From assembly GCA_023376005.1 (NCBI GenBank), contig CM042150.1, forward strand, positions 70,376,584 through 70,440,583: DNA of 64,000 bases. The letters run 5' to 3'. The notes under the pieces were generated by a model. It did no database searches, had not been told where the DNA came from, and saw only the letters and a program-made list of their open reading frames with translations. Below are positions 48,347-61,074 of the stretch, in pieces. Within the stretch, counting starts at the first letter, position 1, and the number at the start of each line of letters is the position of its first letter. The DNA is from Doryteuthis pealeii. Lineage: Eukaryota; Mollusca; Cephalopoda; Myopsida; Loliginidae. The translations under genes and the position numbers were made by a program.

Positions 48347-48468
48347 TGGCACATTGATTATATTTAGTCTTAATAATCAATCATTGTGAAATACTTTTTT
48401 TGCAATGCACAATGATGATAAACTGAACCTTTTGCTTCATTTTTTTTTAATCATTAAAACGTGTGAAA
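48347..48468 (-). repeat. Dispersed repeat R7, copy 2 (inverted, no hairpin)
   Basis: Reverse complement order of 46592-46785: CACATTGATTATATTTAG, AATCAATCATTGTG, TTGCAATGCACAAT, TGAACCTTTTGCTTCA, ATCATTAAAACGTGTG. The hairpin of copy 1 is replaced by a short TGATGATAAAC junction. Confidence 0.7.
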
Positions 48469-50393
48469 ATAAATTTAAAAAACAAAAAAGCTCTTTATTT
48501 TTTTCAAAGCAGATGAAAAATGGATTTTACCATACCATCAAGTCCTCAAAATAGCCACATGAATTAATTATTGTTTGCAAAATTACAACTATTACGCAAT
48601 ATGGTACTGCAACATTTAATCAACATGCTAATGAAATGGAATATCAACAAATTTAGATGATGATTTAGATGATGATTTAGATTAAAGTCATATGTGAAGC
48701 TCTATAAAAACCTAAAGCAGACTTTTATTTCAGACACTAAAGTTTATACCACCATAAATAAAATTAAAATAAAGTGGCAAGGTCTTATTTCAAAAGGGTT
48801 TTTTTTTGTTTGATAGCTAAGGAACAAAACAAATGTAAGAATTTGCTTGTAAAAGATTGGAGTCTTATTAATGATGAAAACCATTGCATACACAGTGCAA
48901 TGAGTAAAGATTGTGTAAATTTATAATGAAATGAAAGAAAGAACAAAAATGTTGAGATAGGAAGGGAGCTAACAGCTAATAAGATTGTATATATAACAAG
49001 TAAAGTACTCGTTGGTAATTTATAGTGAATAGGAATGAAATGCTTATTGAAAGAGATTTTAGGCAATGACATACTGACCCAAAATTATGTAATACCACAT
49101 TCCATAGCCTACTGTCGTCCCCACACAACCAACACTGTACCTTCAAGTCAGTAAGGCAAGGCAAGAAAAAAATCATTGCAGTGTAGCTTATTACAATATT
49201 TCTCAAAACTTACATGCACCCTGACACTTCAGTTATAATTAGAAACTAGTTTTACTAAGACTTCTTTTGAACATTGTATATCAGGTCACATTTATCCGCC
49301 TCTCCACAAGGTCAAAATGTGATATAAAGTAAAGTTTAATGTGGGTTGGGAAAAAAACAGTTCCCTTGGCATTTCCCTTTGGAAAACCTCAGAGGTTAGT
49401 TATTGTTCCTGAACATACTCTTTTGAGTACAATGGAGCGAAGTGCAGCCTAGTGGGTATGGAGCTATATCCACCCCTCCTAAAACCAATCACAGATGGTA
49501 TAAGGGTAAGAGATAAATGTTACAATGCCTATAGACATATGCCATTAAAAAATAAATTTATAATTTATTTAGAAAATAGAGTAAGGTTTTATTTCTGAAA
49601 TAACGCTACTATCAAGTTTCTAAACTTGATGGTTGTGTTCTTTGAGTAACTGATGATATTACATAGACATTTAAGATTTAAAAAAATTCTTCAATAACTT
49701 TATTTTTGCATGCTAACAAACTCCTTGTGTATAAGAATACAAACATTTATCTTAGGAGGAAGTAAATGTTTCAAGATAAAAGAATTTTAGAACTAATTGT
49801 TTCATGAGCAAAAAGGGAGAAAGACATGTAAGTTTTATCCAATAACTTTCAAGTTAAATGAAGTTGAAACAATATAACCATCCACAAAATAGTTATTTTA
49901 ATAGGTTATGGTTATAAAATCAGTTAAACAGTCAAAATAAAACAATTTTAGATATTTACTCAACCTTGATTTGTCAAAAGAAAAGATTCATGAGCAAATG
50001 GTCTGTAAAATTAATCACCACTACATCAAAAGAGAACAATAATATTAAAAACATGTTTGGCTATCATCCTCTTTAGGCACCTCAAGTGAACTCTTTAAGC
50101 AATGGCTTTATAATCAGAGCATTAAGGTCACAAGGTTTACATTTCAATATTGATTTTCCTAGGAAGTTTTTGCAAACTTAGAATTTAAAGATGAATTTTC
50201 AGCTCATTACACTAATGATAAAGCAAAGACAAACTGACAGAAACACAGGACCTCCCCCCAATTTTTAAAAAATAAATAGTGGATGCTCAACTGACCATGA
50301 GAAGTTTTATCAAAAGGTTAAAAAGGAAAAGTCTAATCTCAGTAAATTTATTCTCATACTGAAAGCCAGTAATAACTATTTGGTATCTGTGTC

Positions 50394-50427
<34 letters not shown>

Positions 50428-52364
50428 AGAGGCTATTTTCAATGTAAATAGTTCCAATTGTTACAGACAATTGGATAGTTCTGATTACATTTCTTTAATT
50501 CAAAGTATATAATTATTAAGCTTATCTTAGTGAGGATCAATTTCACTACTTTGTAATGATTTTGGAGACATGTCTGGTAAATATTTACTACACAAGTTAT
50601 TCAAAACTGCACCATTTTTGTGAAGAGGAAGGACAGAAGGCCTAGTGTTCAAGGTTTAAGGTTTTATGAAATGTTTGTGCCCTTCCTCCTCTTCACTAAA
50701 ATGGAGACTATCTTTTCTTATCCATAAAGTCATTGGTCTCCACCCAATGTAATATTAACAGAGTCAATCCCTTTTAGTCATTTTCTGTTCACAATGAGTA
50801 ATTTATTCCATATTTAACTTATTAATTAACTTATTAATTAATCAGCCAAACTAAAATAGAATTTTTAAAATGCACACACAAAACTAGCAAGGTATTTTTC
50901 CTCAAATTTATACACTAAAATTAAACAGATTAGGGAAAAAATAAAGGAAGCAAATACTTTGATACTAAATGCAACACATTTTTTTTTGTAAATTTGCTTA
51001 ATATGGAGAAAATTTAATGTCATACCAGGTGTCAAAATAAAAGATGCTGATAAGTCAAATATGCATGGGATGTAAATGAGGAAAAAAAAAAATGAATAAA
51101 TGTTTTGATTCTTCAAGGAAACACCCAAAATTCCAAAGTGGAGATTCAACAAAAAGTGATGAGAATTGGCTGCACTTTTAAAAATTCTCAGCAAGAGAGT
51201 TGGAGATAAATTTCTGTAATATTGTTGTTTATACAAAAACTATGAAAAGAACATGTCTATATATTCCTCATTACAAAGTACCATTTAAAAAAATGTAAGG
51301 TTCATAGAGATTATGTCAAAAACCTAAAAGATTAAATATAGCAACCATTCAGCCCTTTTTTTTTAAAAAATGAAATGAGAGGATAGATTTAAGCAATGAT
51401 GTTCTGTATCCTGAACTGTTGTTTGAATGCATTTTTTAGAGCTCAGGTATCTCAGGGCTGTTGGTTCAAAGGGTAATTGCCAGAGGAAAAATTGATTAAA
51501 ACAATACATTCTACAATTCTTATCTCTTATTTGAGATTTAAACAAATAGTTTGGGGAAAGGTATCAGAAGCAAAATTTATAAAGTTGAAATTATTTATTG
51601 CATAGATGGCTATACTTTTATTTGATAACATGTAAACCAAGTATTTTATACATCTCATTAAAAAAATCATAAAATAAAGTGAATTGTGCATGAAACTGAT
51701 TTTTGAGTGCATACATTTTTAAACCAAATGCTGACTAGTTAAATTTGTAGAACTATAAGAGATTTAAAAATATACAACAGGCAAATTACCTAGAAATAAT
51801 CCTAACCAGTCATTTTTAGTAAAAATAAGTTACACATCCATCAACAACTCAAGAGTACCAAACATTTTGCTATTTAATTTTATAAAATCATCCTATTTAG
51901 ACCCAAAGAAAAACTCTTTTGTATCGAATTGTTAAAAATGTTTGGTAATCCTTGTCAAGTGATAAACAGTCAACATTTTCACATGACTAGTGTGCAAATA
52001 ATTTATAGGCTGCTGTATAGATAAGTGAGAAAGTTTGCACTAATATTCATGCTACTATACAAAGGAGCAGTAAGAATGAATTAATGTATCATTGCATATT
52101 TTGTCAAAAGGAAGTCTTACAGGGAAATATTTTGATTATTTTCTCTACAAACTTGCCTGCAATAGAACTTTGTAATAACTATTCATACCAATCTTACATT
52201 GGTATATACTTTTTTTTGGAGGGGGGGGGGCTCAAACTAATTATCAAAGAAAGTTTTAAAAGTTCCCCTCTAATTATTATTGTGGATTAAGACAAAAAAG
52301 TTTTGAAGAATGAACTAAAGATTCATCTTAAGATTTTGAAAAGTTTTATAGTAAAAATGTTGAT

Positions 52365-52375
<11 letters not shown>

Positions 52376-52395
<20 letters not shown>

Positions 52396-52651
52396 CTCGT
52401 ATATTCCTACCATAAAATAAACTGAACCCTCATTTTATGTCCGTGTTTTTGCAATAAGTGTTTTATTTTTCTTGCACCCGTTATTTTACAATACTAAATA
52501 TATTTTCTTTATTATTTAAAGAAAATATATTTAGTATTGTAAAATAACGGGTGCAAGAAAAATAAAACACTTATTGCAAAACACGGACATAAAATGAGGG
52601 TTCAGTTTATTTTATGGTAGGAATATACGAGGAAATTTTTTTTTTTTTTTT
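52376..52651. repeat. Near-perfect 135-bp inverted repeat (foldback)
   Basis: Arms 52376-52511 and 52517-52651 are complementary with a single-base indel (T5 at 52446-52450 against A4 in the right arm), around a 5-nt loop. The outer ends are an A run on the left and a T16 run on the right, so the complementarity includes the tails. No open frame is inside. It resembles a foldback element or a snap-back duplication. Confidence 0.9.
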
Positions 52652-52834
52652 ACCAAAATATTTCCCAACACAAGGCAATAGGTGATTTATTGGATAAAGT
52701 CAAATTTGGTACAAAAGCTAAATTTATCAAACAACCAACAAAGAATTAATTTTGTTTGGTAACAGAGCAGCAAGTACTTATTTTGACTAATGTAGTACCC
52801 AAATAATTTTTTTGTATCTTAAAACATTTTTTTG

Positions 52835-52869
<35 letters not shown>

Positions 52870-54870
52870 GCAGATGAATGCAGCTTTTTTTTACATTGCA
52901 CGTATCTTTTAATCATTTTCTTCTGGATGGTGTGGGAGTAGAACTATTTTATAGACATTTGTAATCAGATTCTATGTAGCCATATATTTGGAGGAGAAAA
53001 AAAAAGAAAAAAAAAAAAAAAAGAGTAAATATTGCTAGTTTTTCTGACTTTTTTTCTGATATTTAAAAGCAACTTTAAATTAAATTGCACAACAGCAACA
53101 ATAGTGATCAAAGAATCATGCAGCCTAGTATCCATGTAAGCTTTTAATCAATTGTTGACTTGATGTGTTAGAGTATTCCAATCATTTTATTTTCAAATAC
53201 TATTCAGTATTATACATATTTTATCCACAAGGATTGATAACTGTCACAACTGTATAAAAGAATTACCCTATAAGCATAACAGCTTCTATGAGCACAGATA
53301 GAAAAGTCAAGGGCAATAGCTGGAAACTGCTATAGTCAGTCTACCTTACATGAAAAGAAAAAAAAAGTTATTCATTTATCTTTTTTATGTTCTATATGGA
53401 TTATTTAAAAAAATAAATGCTGATATTACAAATTTCACAATACAATTTTATGTCAACTAATACAAAACAGATTTTCTGTGATCCAATGAAATGTGGTAGA
53501 TAGGTAGATATGGTTAATGATTTACTTTGAATAAAACACTTATGTAAGAAGTATTTTCTTATGGCTGTTATGGAGTTGTGAATTTTGAATATTTATTTTT
53601 TATATGACACACAAACTGTCATCAAGCCAAATATTGCATACAGTTTTTTTGTGTTTTTTTTTTAACATCCAAAGTTCTGATTTATTGATTTTAACTAGAT
53701 ACTCCATTGTTTGTGTCTTGTGATAGATTTTGTCTATATGAACACAGAAATAAATCTTTCAGAATGAAATATCTAAAAAATAATAAAAAGACCACACTAT
53801 CATATCCTGATACACATCAAATGCTATATTATGATTATACCATTTATTCTTGGGTTAAATTGGGATATCTAAATATGAAAGGCTTATAAGACATTAACCA
53901 CAGAAAAATAATGATTAATAAATATTCTTATTAGAGATACATCTTTATCAAGTAACAAGTTGAAGTAAAAGTATATGAACATGACATTCAAATTTAGAGA
54001 GAAAAAAAAAAAAAAAAGAGAGGGTTGGACAGAAAATTTATGGATAAAAGAAAAGCTTTTCAAATTTGCACATTATAACCAATATAATCTGTTGATGTTT
54101 AAATTTCTATTTGATCACAAGGATTTTGGTTGCATAGAATTATAAAGTATTATTATAAGCCTTTTGTTTTTCTTTAAAACAGAAACAAGATTTATTTAAA
54201 GCACAGCAAGATTAAGTTTAATTTCTTTGAACTAAGATTTAGTAAAATATACTTTTATAGCTTTTTTTTTTTTTTTTACTGTAGAAAAGTGAGAATGAGT
54301 CTATTACATGTGAAAAGATAGAAGGAAAGGAACTCATAGGGGCCAACAAATACAAAGCACATAAGTAGACAATCTTGCATACAGCTCATTATGATGAACA
54401 AGTAAGCAGCATAGTTTTTCAATCATGTTTGATAAATTAATCATTAACATTAAATGAACATTACAAACAGAACTGGCAGTTTCTACTAATAAGGAGTCCA
54501 CTTAGCTCAAAAAGTGTTAAGATGTGTAAAAAAGGTAGATAACTTAAAACTTCACAAGAATTGGTTAACAAACGTCAATTTTCTGTCCATGCAAATACAG
54601 AATCAGGTGTATTTCTCAATTAGTTTTCTTTGTCAAAAAATACCTTTTTAAAACTTAACTTTAGACTTCCCAAAACGACTTGTAACGCCGGAAAAAATAT
54701 TTCTAAGAGCCCAAAACGACTTGAAGCGTCCGCTGTTAAATTCAATTAAACAGATATTTTCAACATTTTTAAACCAGAAGTATGTTTCTTACAGAAAGGT
54801 TAATTTCTCGTCTGGAATGTTTTGTCTTTTTAAAACAATTATTCCCAAAGAACAGGTGTTTATCTACTCT

Positions 54871-54914
<44 letters not shown>

Positions 54915-55135
54915 TTATTATTTTTCTCATTTTATGCAAGGAAAACAACCCTGTTCATTTTATAACGTATTTATTTTGGTTTATAAAAATTTATCTGTCT
55001 TTTAAAACTTTTTTTAAAACTTTTTTTATTTTTTTATTTTATAACAAAAATGATCAACAGCAAATATCCTTACTATTTTTTATACATTTGTGAGCATTTA
55101 GAAAGATAAATTATCAAATAAAAGAGATTGGGCTA

Positions 55136-55187
55136 ATTTCATTAAATTAAATTAAGAAAATTTCATTAAATTAAATTAAGAAAATTA
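55136..55187 (+). repeat. Tandem duplication, about 25 bp x2
   Basis: Two back-to-back copies of TTTCATTAAATTAAATTAAG with AAAA spacing. Confidence 0.8.
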
Positions 55188-56368
55188 TAACTAATATATT
55201 TTAATTGGCCAAGCAATTACATGTATTTAAGACTAATTCAAATAACAGAACACAAAGATTAAGTTTAATCAAACCCATTTTTCTAAATTGGAATACCTGC
55301 TTTTTAAAGAAAAGTACACAGCACAAGATTGACAGTTGTTCCACAGAAGAAATCTTAAGGAGCCAATTCTCTGAAAATATCTATCTATCCCAGTAACTAG
55401 TTTTAAATTGAGGAAGTGATAGCACTTGACAAAAATAAATAAAATTAAAAACGTACATCTATTCATAATTTTAAGAAAGAAAAAAAAAGTCTTAAAAAGA
55501 AACCATTTTTTATTGTGTACAATTTTTAAGTTGATATATAGGAATTTCAATAAACATAATTATGCTATTTTCCCCTATTTTTTCACTTGTGCCATTTTAA
55601 CCAAAATCCCTGACAGAACACTTAAAACTACTGAAAAGTTTCACTTAAGAAAACAATCTAGTCTACCTATATTTTATACAAAGGGAATTCTTGAAGGACC
55701 ATGTAATAACTATCTAAACCGAGATGAAAGTTAAAATATCAAAATATTATAGGTATAGCTATCCTACATTGCAATAAATTACAATTTCAAAATGGATGTA
55801 AATTGATTAAGTTTTAACTTTTTCACCATAGTTATATTTTCATAGAATCTTCATATACAAGCCCACAAAATTTAAAATACACTAGATTAGTTCCTCAGTA
55901 AATTACAATGTAGTATTCCAAATTTAAGAGCAAGTTTTCAGTAATTCTATATTTTATGAATGATTAGGAATTTCCATAGTTTCTGAAAGTTTAATTCATT
56001 GAAGTCAGGAATCAAACAATTATACCTTCATGTTCAAGAATTTACATATAGTGATTAACTCTTAACATCCTGTTGAGAATTTTCTAAGTCCAGAGCCCCA
56101 TTCTATAAGGACTTATCAAAAATGGCTAAAAATGACCTTTTCATTTAATGTTACCTGTTATTTCCCTTAAATCAAAGACTTCTAAATATGTTTAATATTA
56201 TATTTAAACAAAGGTTATTGTTTAGGGTAGATTAGTAAAAGGAATGTGACTTCTGGCTGGGCGGAATGAGGTGGTATAGGACATTAAGAGTTAAGACAAG
56301 GAAATGAAATTGTATAGATTTATAAATTTTTATATGCAAGATCTTAACTCTTTAAAACATTATGACTG

Positions 56369-56400
<32 letters not shown>

Positions 56401-57261
56401 TAATATATATATATTAACAGTTTCTACTTTGCAAAGAACTAAAAATGGAAAAAGCAAAATTTATTATTTTATAAGTTACGTTATACATGAGATTCCATCT
56501 TGAAACCTAGGAAAAAAACCCAAAAAACTGCAGAATTCAGACAAAGAGAATTTTACTAGGTAAAAGTGGGTGCCACAGAGAAGCTAATATCTGCCATTAA
56601 CGAAATAATGTCGCACGCTAGGGCTATGTGCGTCTGCCCATTAAAATCTGGGATGAAGATGGAAGTGTTGGAAAGAAAATGAAGCATCAGTTGGGGCAAA
56701 ATGACCTTGGAAGAGGAAGACACAAAATCCTAAAAATATAGTTACATCAGCAGCCAAAAACATTGTGCCCAGAATTAGGTGTGTGTATGTGTGAGAGGGG
56801 GAGCAAGAGAGATAAGACCTAGTATTATCTTTATTTGTAATATATGAGAAGTGCTACCACTATAAAAAATCCCATTGAATTCAAATAAGTCTGGAGTCGA
56901 AAAAAATTTTTTTACACAATTATAAAATTGACACAAACAAATTGTACCAGGCAGCCATATGGATATCATCATGCTGATCTTCATTCAAGGTGGGATAAAT
57001 GATTTATTACTGGAAGAGGGGGGGGGGAAGAAAGCTAAAATAATTTCTTTTGTCATTGGTGGCTGCAGCCAGATCCAAAATAAACATTAAAAAAAAACAA
57101 AAAAAAACAAAAAAAAACTGGATTTTGTGTATTTATTAAAAATAAAAATTGCTTTCAATTAAATACAACAAAAGGCTAAAGTTTAAAGTAAGGAAAAGAG
57201 AAGGAAATAAAGCAATACAATGATAATTAACATTAGCCCAGGAAACTTTATATCTAAAACA

Positions 57262-57380
57262 TACATTACAAACATACATACAAAGACAGACATACAGACA
57301 GACTACATACAAAGACAGACAGACATACAAAGACAGACATACATACAAAGACAGACAGAATACAACAGACAGACATACAA

Positions 57381-57439
<59 letters not shown>

Positions 57440-57916
57440 GACAGACAACAGACAGACAGACAGACAGACAAAGACAGACAAAGACAAGACATACAAAGAC
57501 AGACAACAGACAAGACAGACATACATACAAAGACAGACATACATACAAAGACAGACATACATACAAAGACAGACATACATACAAAGACAGACAGACAGAC
57601 ATACATACAAGACAGACATACATACAAGACAGACATACATACAAAGACAGACATACATACAAAGACAGACACATACAACAGACATACATACAAAGACAGA
57701 CATACATACAAAGACAGACATACAGACAGACATACATACATAGATAGACATACATACATAGATAGACATACATACATAGATAGACATAGACATAGATAGA
57801 CATAGACATAGATAGACATAGACATAGATACATAGATAGACATAGATACAAAGATAGACATAGATACAAAGATAGACATAGATACAAAGATAGACATAGA
57901 CATACATACATAGATA

Positions 57917-57918
<2 letters not shown>
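57262..57918 (+). repeat. GACA/TACA/GATA compound minisatellite
   Basis: About 650 bp built of GACA, TACA, CAAAGACA and TAGATAGACA words, arranged as 18-20-bp higher-order units (ACATACATACAAAGACAGAC type), grading into TAGACATAGA units at the right. Long open frames in four readings are artefacts of the repeat. Confidence 0.95.
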
Positions 57919-57976
<58 letters not shown>

Positions 57977-57987
57977 ATATATATATA
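57919..57987. repeat. (TA)n microsatellite
   Basis: Directly joined to the minisatellite, with one TT interruption near 57964. Confidence 0.9.
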
Positions 57988-58510
57988 ATGCCAGCTAAGT
58001 CTTTGAAAACATTACTTTGAATTATATTTTCATACCTAAAATTCTGACTACACAGAATGATAAAAATACCTTTGTACTATTTTTATGATATAAAAAGTTT
58101 TTGATGAAAACAAAGTAGTTTTATCTTCTTTTGTAAAAATAAAAATGGTCTAACTTTAGACATTTCCTTCTATGCATGGATTCTTCACAATAAATGGAGA
58201 CAATTGAAATGTTTTTAGCAAGAGTTCAGAGAAAAAACATTAACTATTATAATAAACTATCTATAAGATTAAGAGATGATTATTACAAATATTAAAATAA
58301 GATCTACCACAATGAAACAGAAGATTGCAAATAAAGATAACTAATTAATTATAAGTGATATAAGGATTTGATGTTTGTATGTACGTTACTATAATAATAA
58401 AAATGGTACATTGTTAGCAATAGAGGAAACTATTTTCACTAATTTTTAACTTTATAGTGTAGGTCTGCCTCCACTCATGCTGATCATAATTTCTCAAATG
58501 AGAGAAGGAG

Positions 58511-58735
58511 GGAGTTCCATGGCATAGTGGCTAAGGTGCTTGACTGTGAGTGAACTTTAGTCTTGCTATTATATCCACTTTCAGACTAACGCCCTTGGGA
58601 AAGGTATGAATCTTATCTACCCCCTCCCACTCACTATGGGTTAAATAGTACCACTACTGTTTTTTTATAAAAGGATAGCTTTGGCAATGAATAACCCATA
58701 GATGTTGATATGCCATTAAAACAAAGAAACTAAAC
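58511..58735 (+). repeat. SINE family 1, nearly complete tRNA-derived copy
   Basis: The head has a box-A-like TGGCATAGTGGCTAAG. The body has ACGCCCTTGGGAAAGGTATG and CACTATGGGTTAAATAGTAC. The tail has AATAACCCATAG and GTTGATATGCCATTAAAAC. Pieces recur at 15.6, 32.3, 33.3 and 59.95 kb, which supports a dispersed tRNA-derived SINE. Confidence 0.65.
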
Positions 58736-59942
58736 AAATAAGAGAGAACTATAGAAGTGCTAATTGTAGAATACTTCCCCTTATTTATCTGCAATTAATC
58801 ATAAATTTTATAAATAGGATGTGATCGAGGTCAAGCTTAATGGGTGTAAAGATATTATTTTAGCCAATTGTAATGAGGACGAAATCTGACAATACATTCC
58901 ACAAAAATCTATCTGTAAATAACAGTTGATATTGCACTTTATCGTAACATAGGAAACAAAAGGCCAGACCAGTCACAGGTGAGCGAACACAAACATGCAC
59001 ACAGCAGTGGGGGATTAAAAAAAATAAGATGTCATTCTACAGCAGATTATGCCATGCTCTATTGAGCATTGCATAATTTGCTGTAATTTACAGAAGTAAA
59101 AAAAGGTCATTTTCTATAAGTTTCCTTAACCAAGTTATAATATATGAAACATACATAAATCATCGATTTAAAATGAAAACTGATCTTCATTACATATAAT
59201 AAAAACCCCTTTTCATTTTAACACCCTGTAGGTTGGAGCTGGAGAATAGACCAACTGCAATTCTGCAGAGGAATAAGACCTACCCCTTAATAGTGACCTG
59301 GGTACTAAGTGGTCACATGACATGTACCATTCCACTTGGGTTAGACAGGCCCAATCCATCAATCATCCTCATGCCTATGTGATCAAGTCCTAACCTCAAA
59401 TTGTTCTTACAACAAACACCCTTTTTATCTTAAAAAGGATGCTAGAAGGCTGTAACTGTGTAAACACCAGTTTAATTACTTCTACCTATTTAGCATCCTG
59501 TGTATGATGCTAAACTGTATCTAGTGGGAAGGTTCAAATTCTGGAGCTCTGAGGAGCGTGAAGTACTCTTTCAATGCCATTACTCCCAGATTCACTGATC
59601 TAGAGTGGTAGTGCCTATTGGGTCAATTAAATCTGTTTGCAAGTTAATGAAAATTAACTGTCAATTTATCAACAATACACAAAGTTTATGAAAAATTTAA
59701 CAAAAATAAATTCTACCAATATATTGATATACATTGAGTTAATGAAAAGGATTTCTACCACTTTATTAATTCACAGAGTTGAAAATTAACTAACAACTTA
59801 TAGAACAAAAATATATAGCCTACAAGGGTTGATGATACTAAAGAAAATGGCCAACCAACTATCATAAAAATTATTTCTACCACATGTGTGTGTGGGCGGG
59901 GGGGTGGGGGTGGCACACACACACAACACACACACACACAAA

Positions 59943-60003
59943 AAGATTTGGCATTAAATAACCCACAATGGTTGATATGACATTAAACACCAATCAACCA
60001 ACC
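59943..60003 (+). repeat. SINE family 1, 3' tail fragment
   Basis: GGCATTAAATAACCCACAAT, then GGTTGATATGACATTAAACA, corresponds to the tail of the 58.5-kb copy. It follows a GT/CA-rich patch (59884-59942). Confidence 0.6.
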
Positions 60004-60764
60004 TTTTCATTTCAGGTTCATACACAAAATACATTGTACTTTGGTAGAAAAAGCTAAATGCAAAGTAATGTTTATGCTAGTTTATTAGAGAGAATAAAAA
60101 GTTGAGGAATAAATACAAAACAGATTTTTGAAATATTAAATGGTAAGCTAATTTTAAACTAAGTTTCAAAATTGAGATTAGTAAAGTCTTTACATTTGTG
60201 TAAAATTTCAATACTATTCAACAAGAGAGATAGATAGATAGATAGATAGTACATGTATAAGTCAGAATAAGAGACTTTCAGCTTGCAAATACCATTTCTG
60301 TAATTTACATTCCAGATGAACCTTATTGTTATTACTATTTGCCAGCAAGAGAAAACAAGTAGGAAAATCAAATTTTCCAAAGTGTTGAGAATAAAAGAGA
60401 AGTACTTGATTCAATCCTTGCTAGAGAGGACACCAAATATAACATGGCTTTGGTAAGGCAGATGTTTAACTGCTATAAGGATGACAGAACAAAGAGAATG
60501 ATAGAGAATTATGAGAGAAGGATAGAAGTTGTTTATTTTTTTAATAGATTAAAAAGATAGACAAGATAGGAAAGCAAAGTGTTGGTGGTTGGTCAGGCAG
60601 ATCTTCTGCTGTGTTGGGAATTTAATCTTTCAGGAAGAGAACTATCAGTAGTATTCTAATTCCTTAAGTCTAAGCTAAAATAATATGAAATAGGAGTGAT
60701 AAGTGAAATATAATACCACTAACGAGATATTAGAGAGACCAAAAGGGTTTTTTTTTTTAAAGCA

Positions 60765-60830
60765 ATACAATCTTCCTACCTCTTTTGGTTTTGTGTCACA
60801 TTAAGCAAAGCTTAATATCAGTAATCTAAT
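60765..60830 (+). repeat. SINE-like family 2 fragment
   Basis: CTTCCTACCTCTTTTGG, then TTAAGCAAAGCTTAATATCA, resembles 45238-45275. Confidence 0.35.
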
Positions 60831-61074
60831 CTCTTATTCACAATTACGTTAATCTCTTTGTATAACTGTTGCTTAGCAACAAGAGGAAAGGCTCAGGTTA
60901 ATTCGAGGAGTTCATTTGCCAGCAATTATTTTTTAGAAGATCATTATTTTATTTTAAATATTGAGTTTTTGTAATATTGATACAATATAACATTTATGAA
61001 ATATTTCAGTTATTAACCCTTTGAACCTGGAAGTAATAAACAAAATACATACAGAATTAGATCTGAACACAATG

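Noticed and set aside
57262..57918. Regular short repeats that could be mistaken for a CRISPR array
   Set aside because: There are no unique spacers; the units are degenerate 4-20-bp microsatellite words in an animal genome.
57136..57921. Long Cys/Leu/Met/Val/Tyr-rich and Thr/Asp/Arg/Gln-rich open frames in several readings
   Set aside because: They are pure products of the GACA/TACA minisatellite, which lacks stops in several frames.
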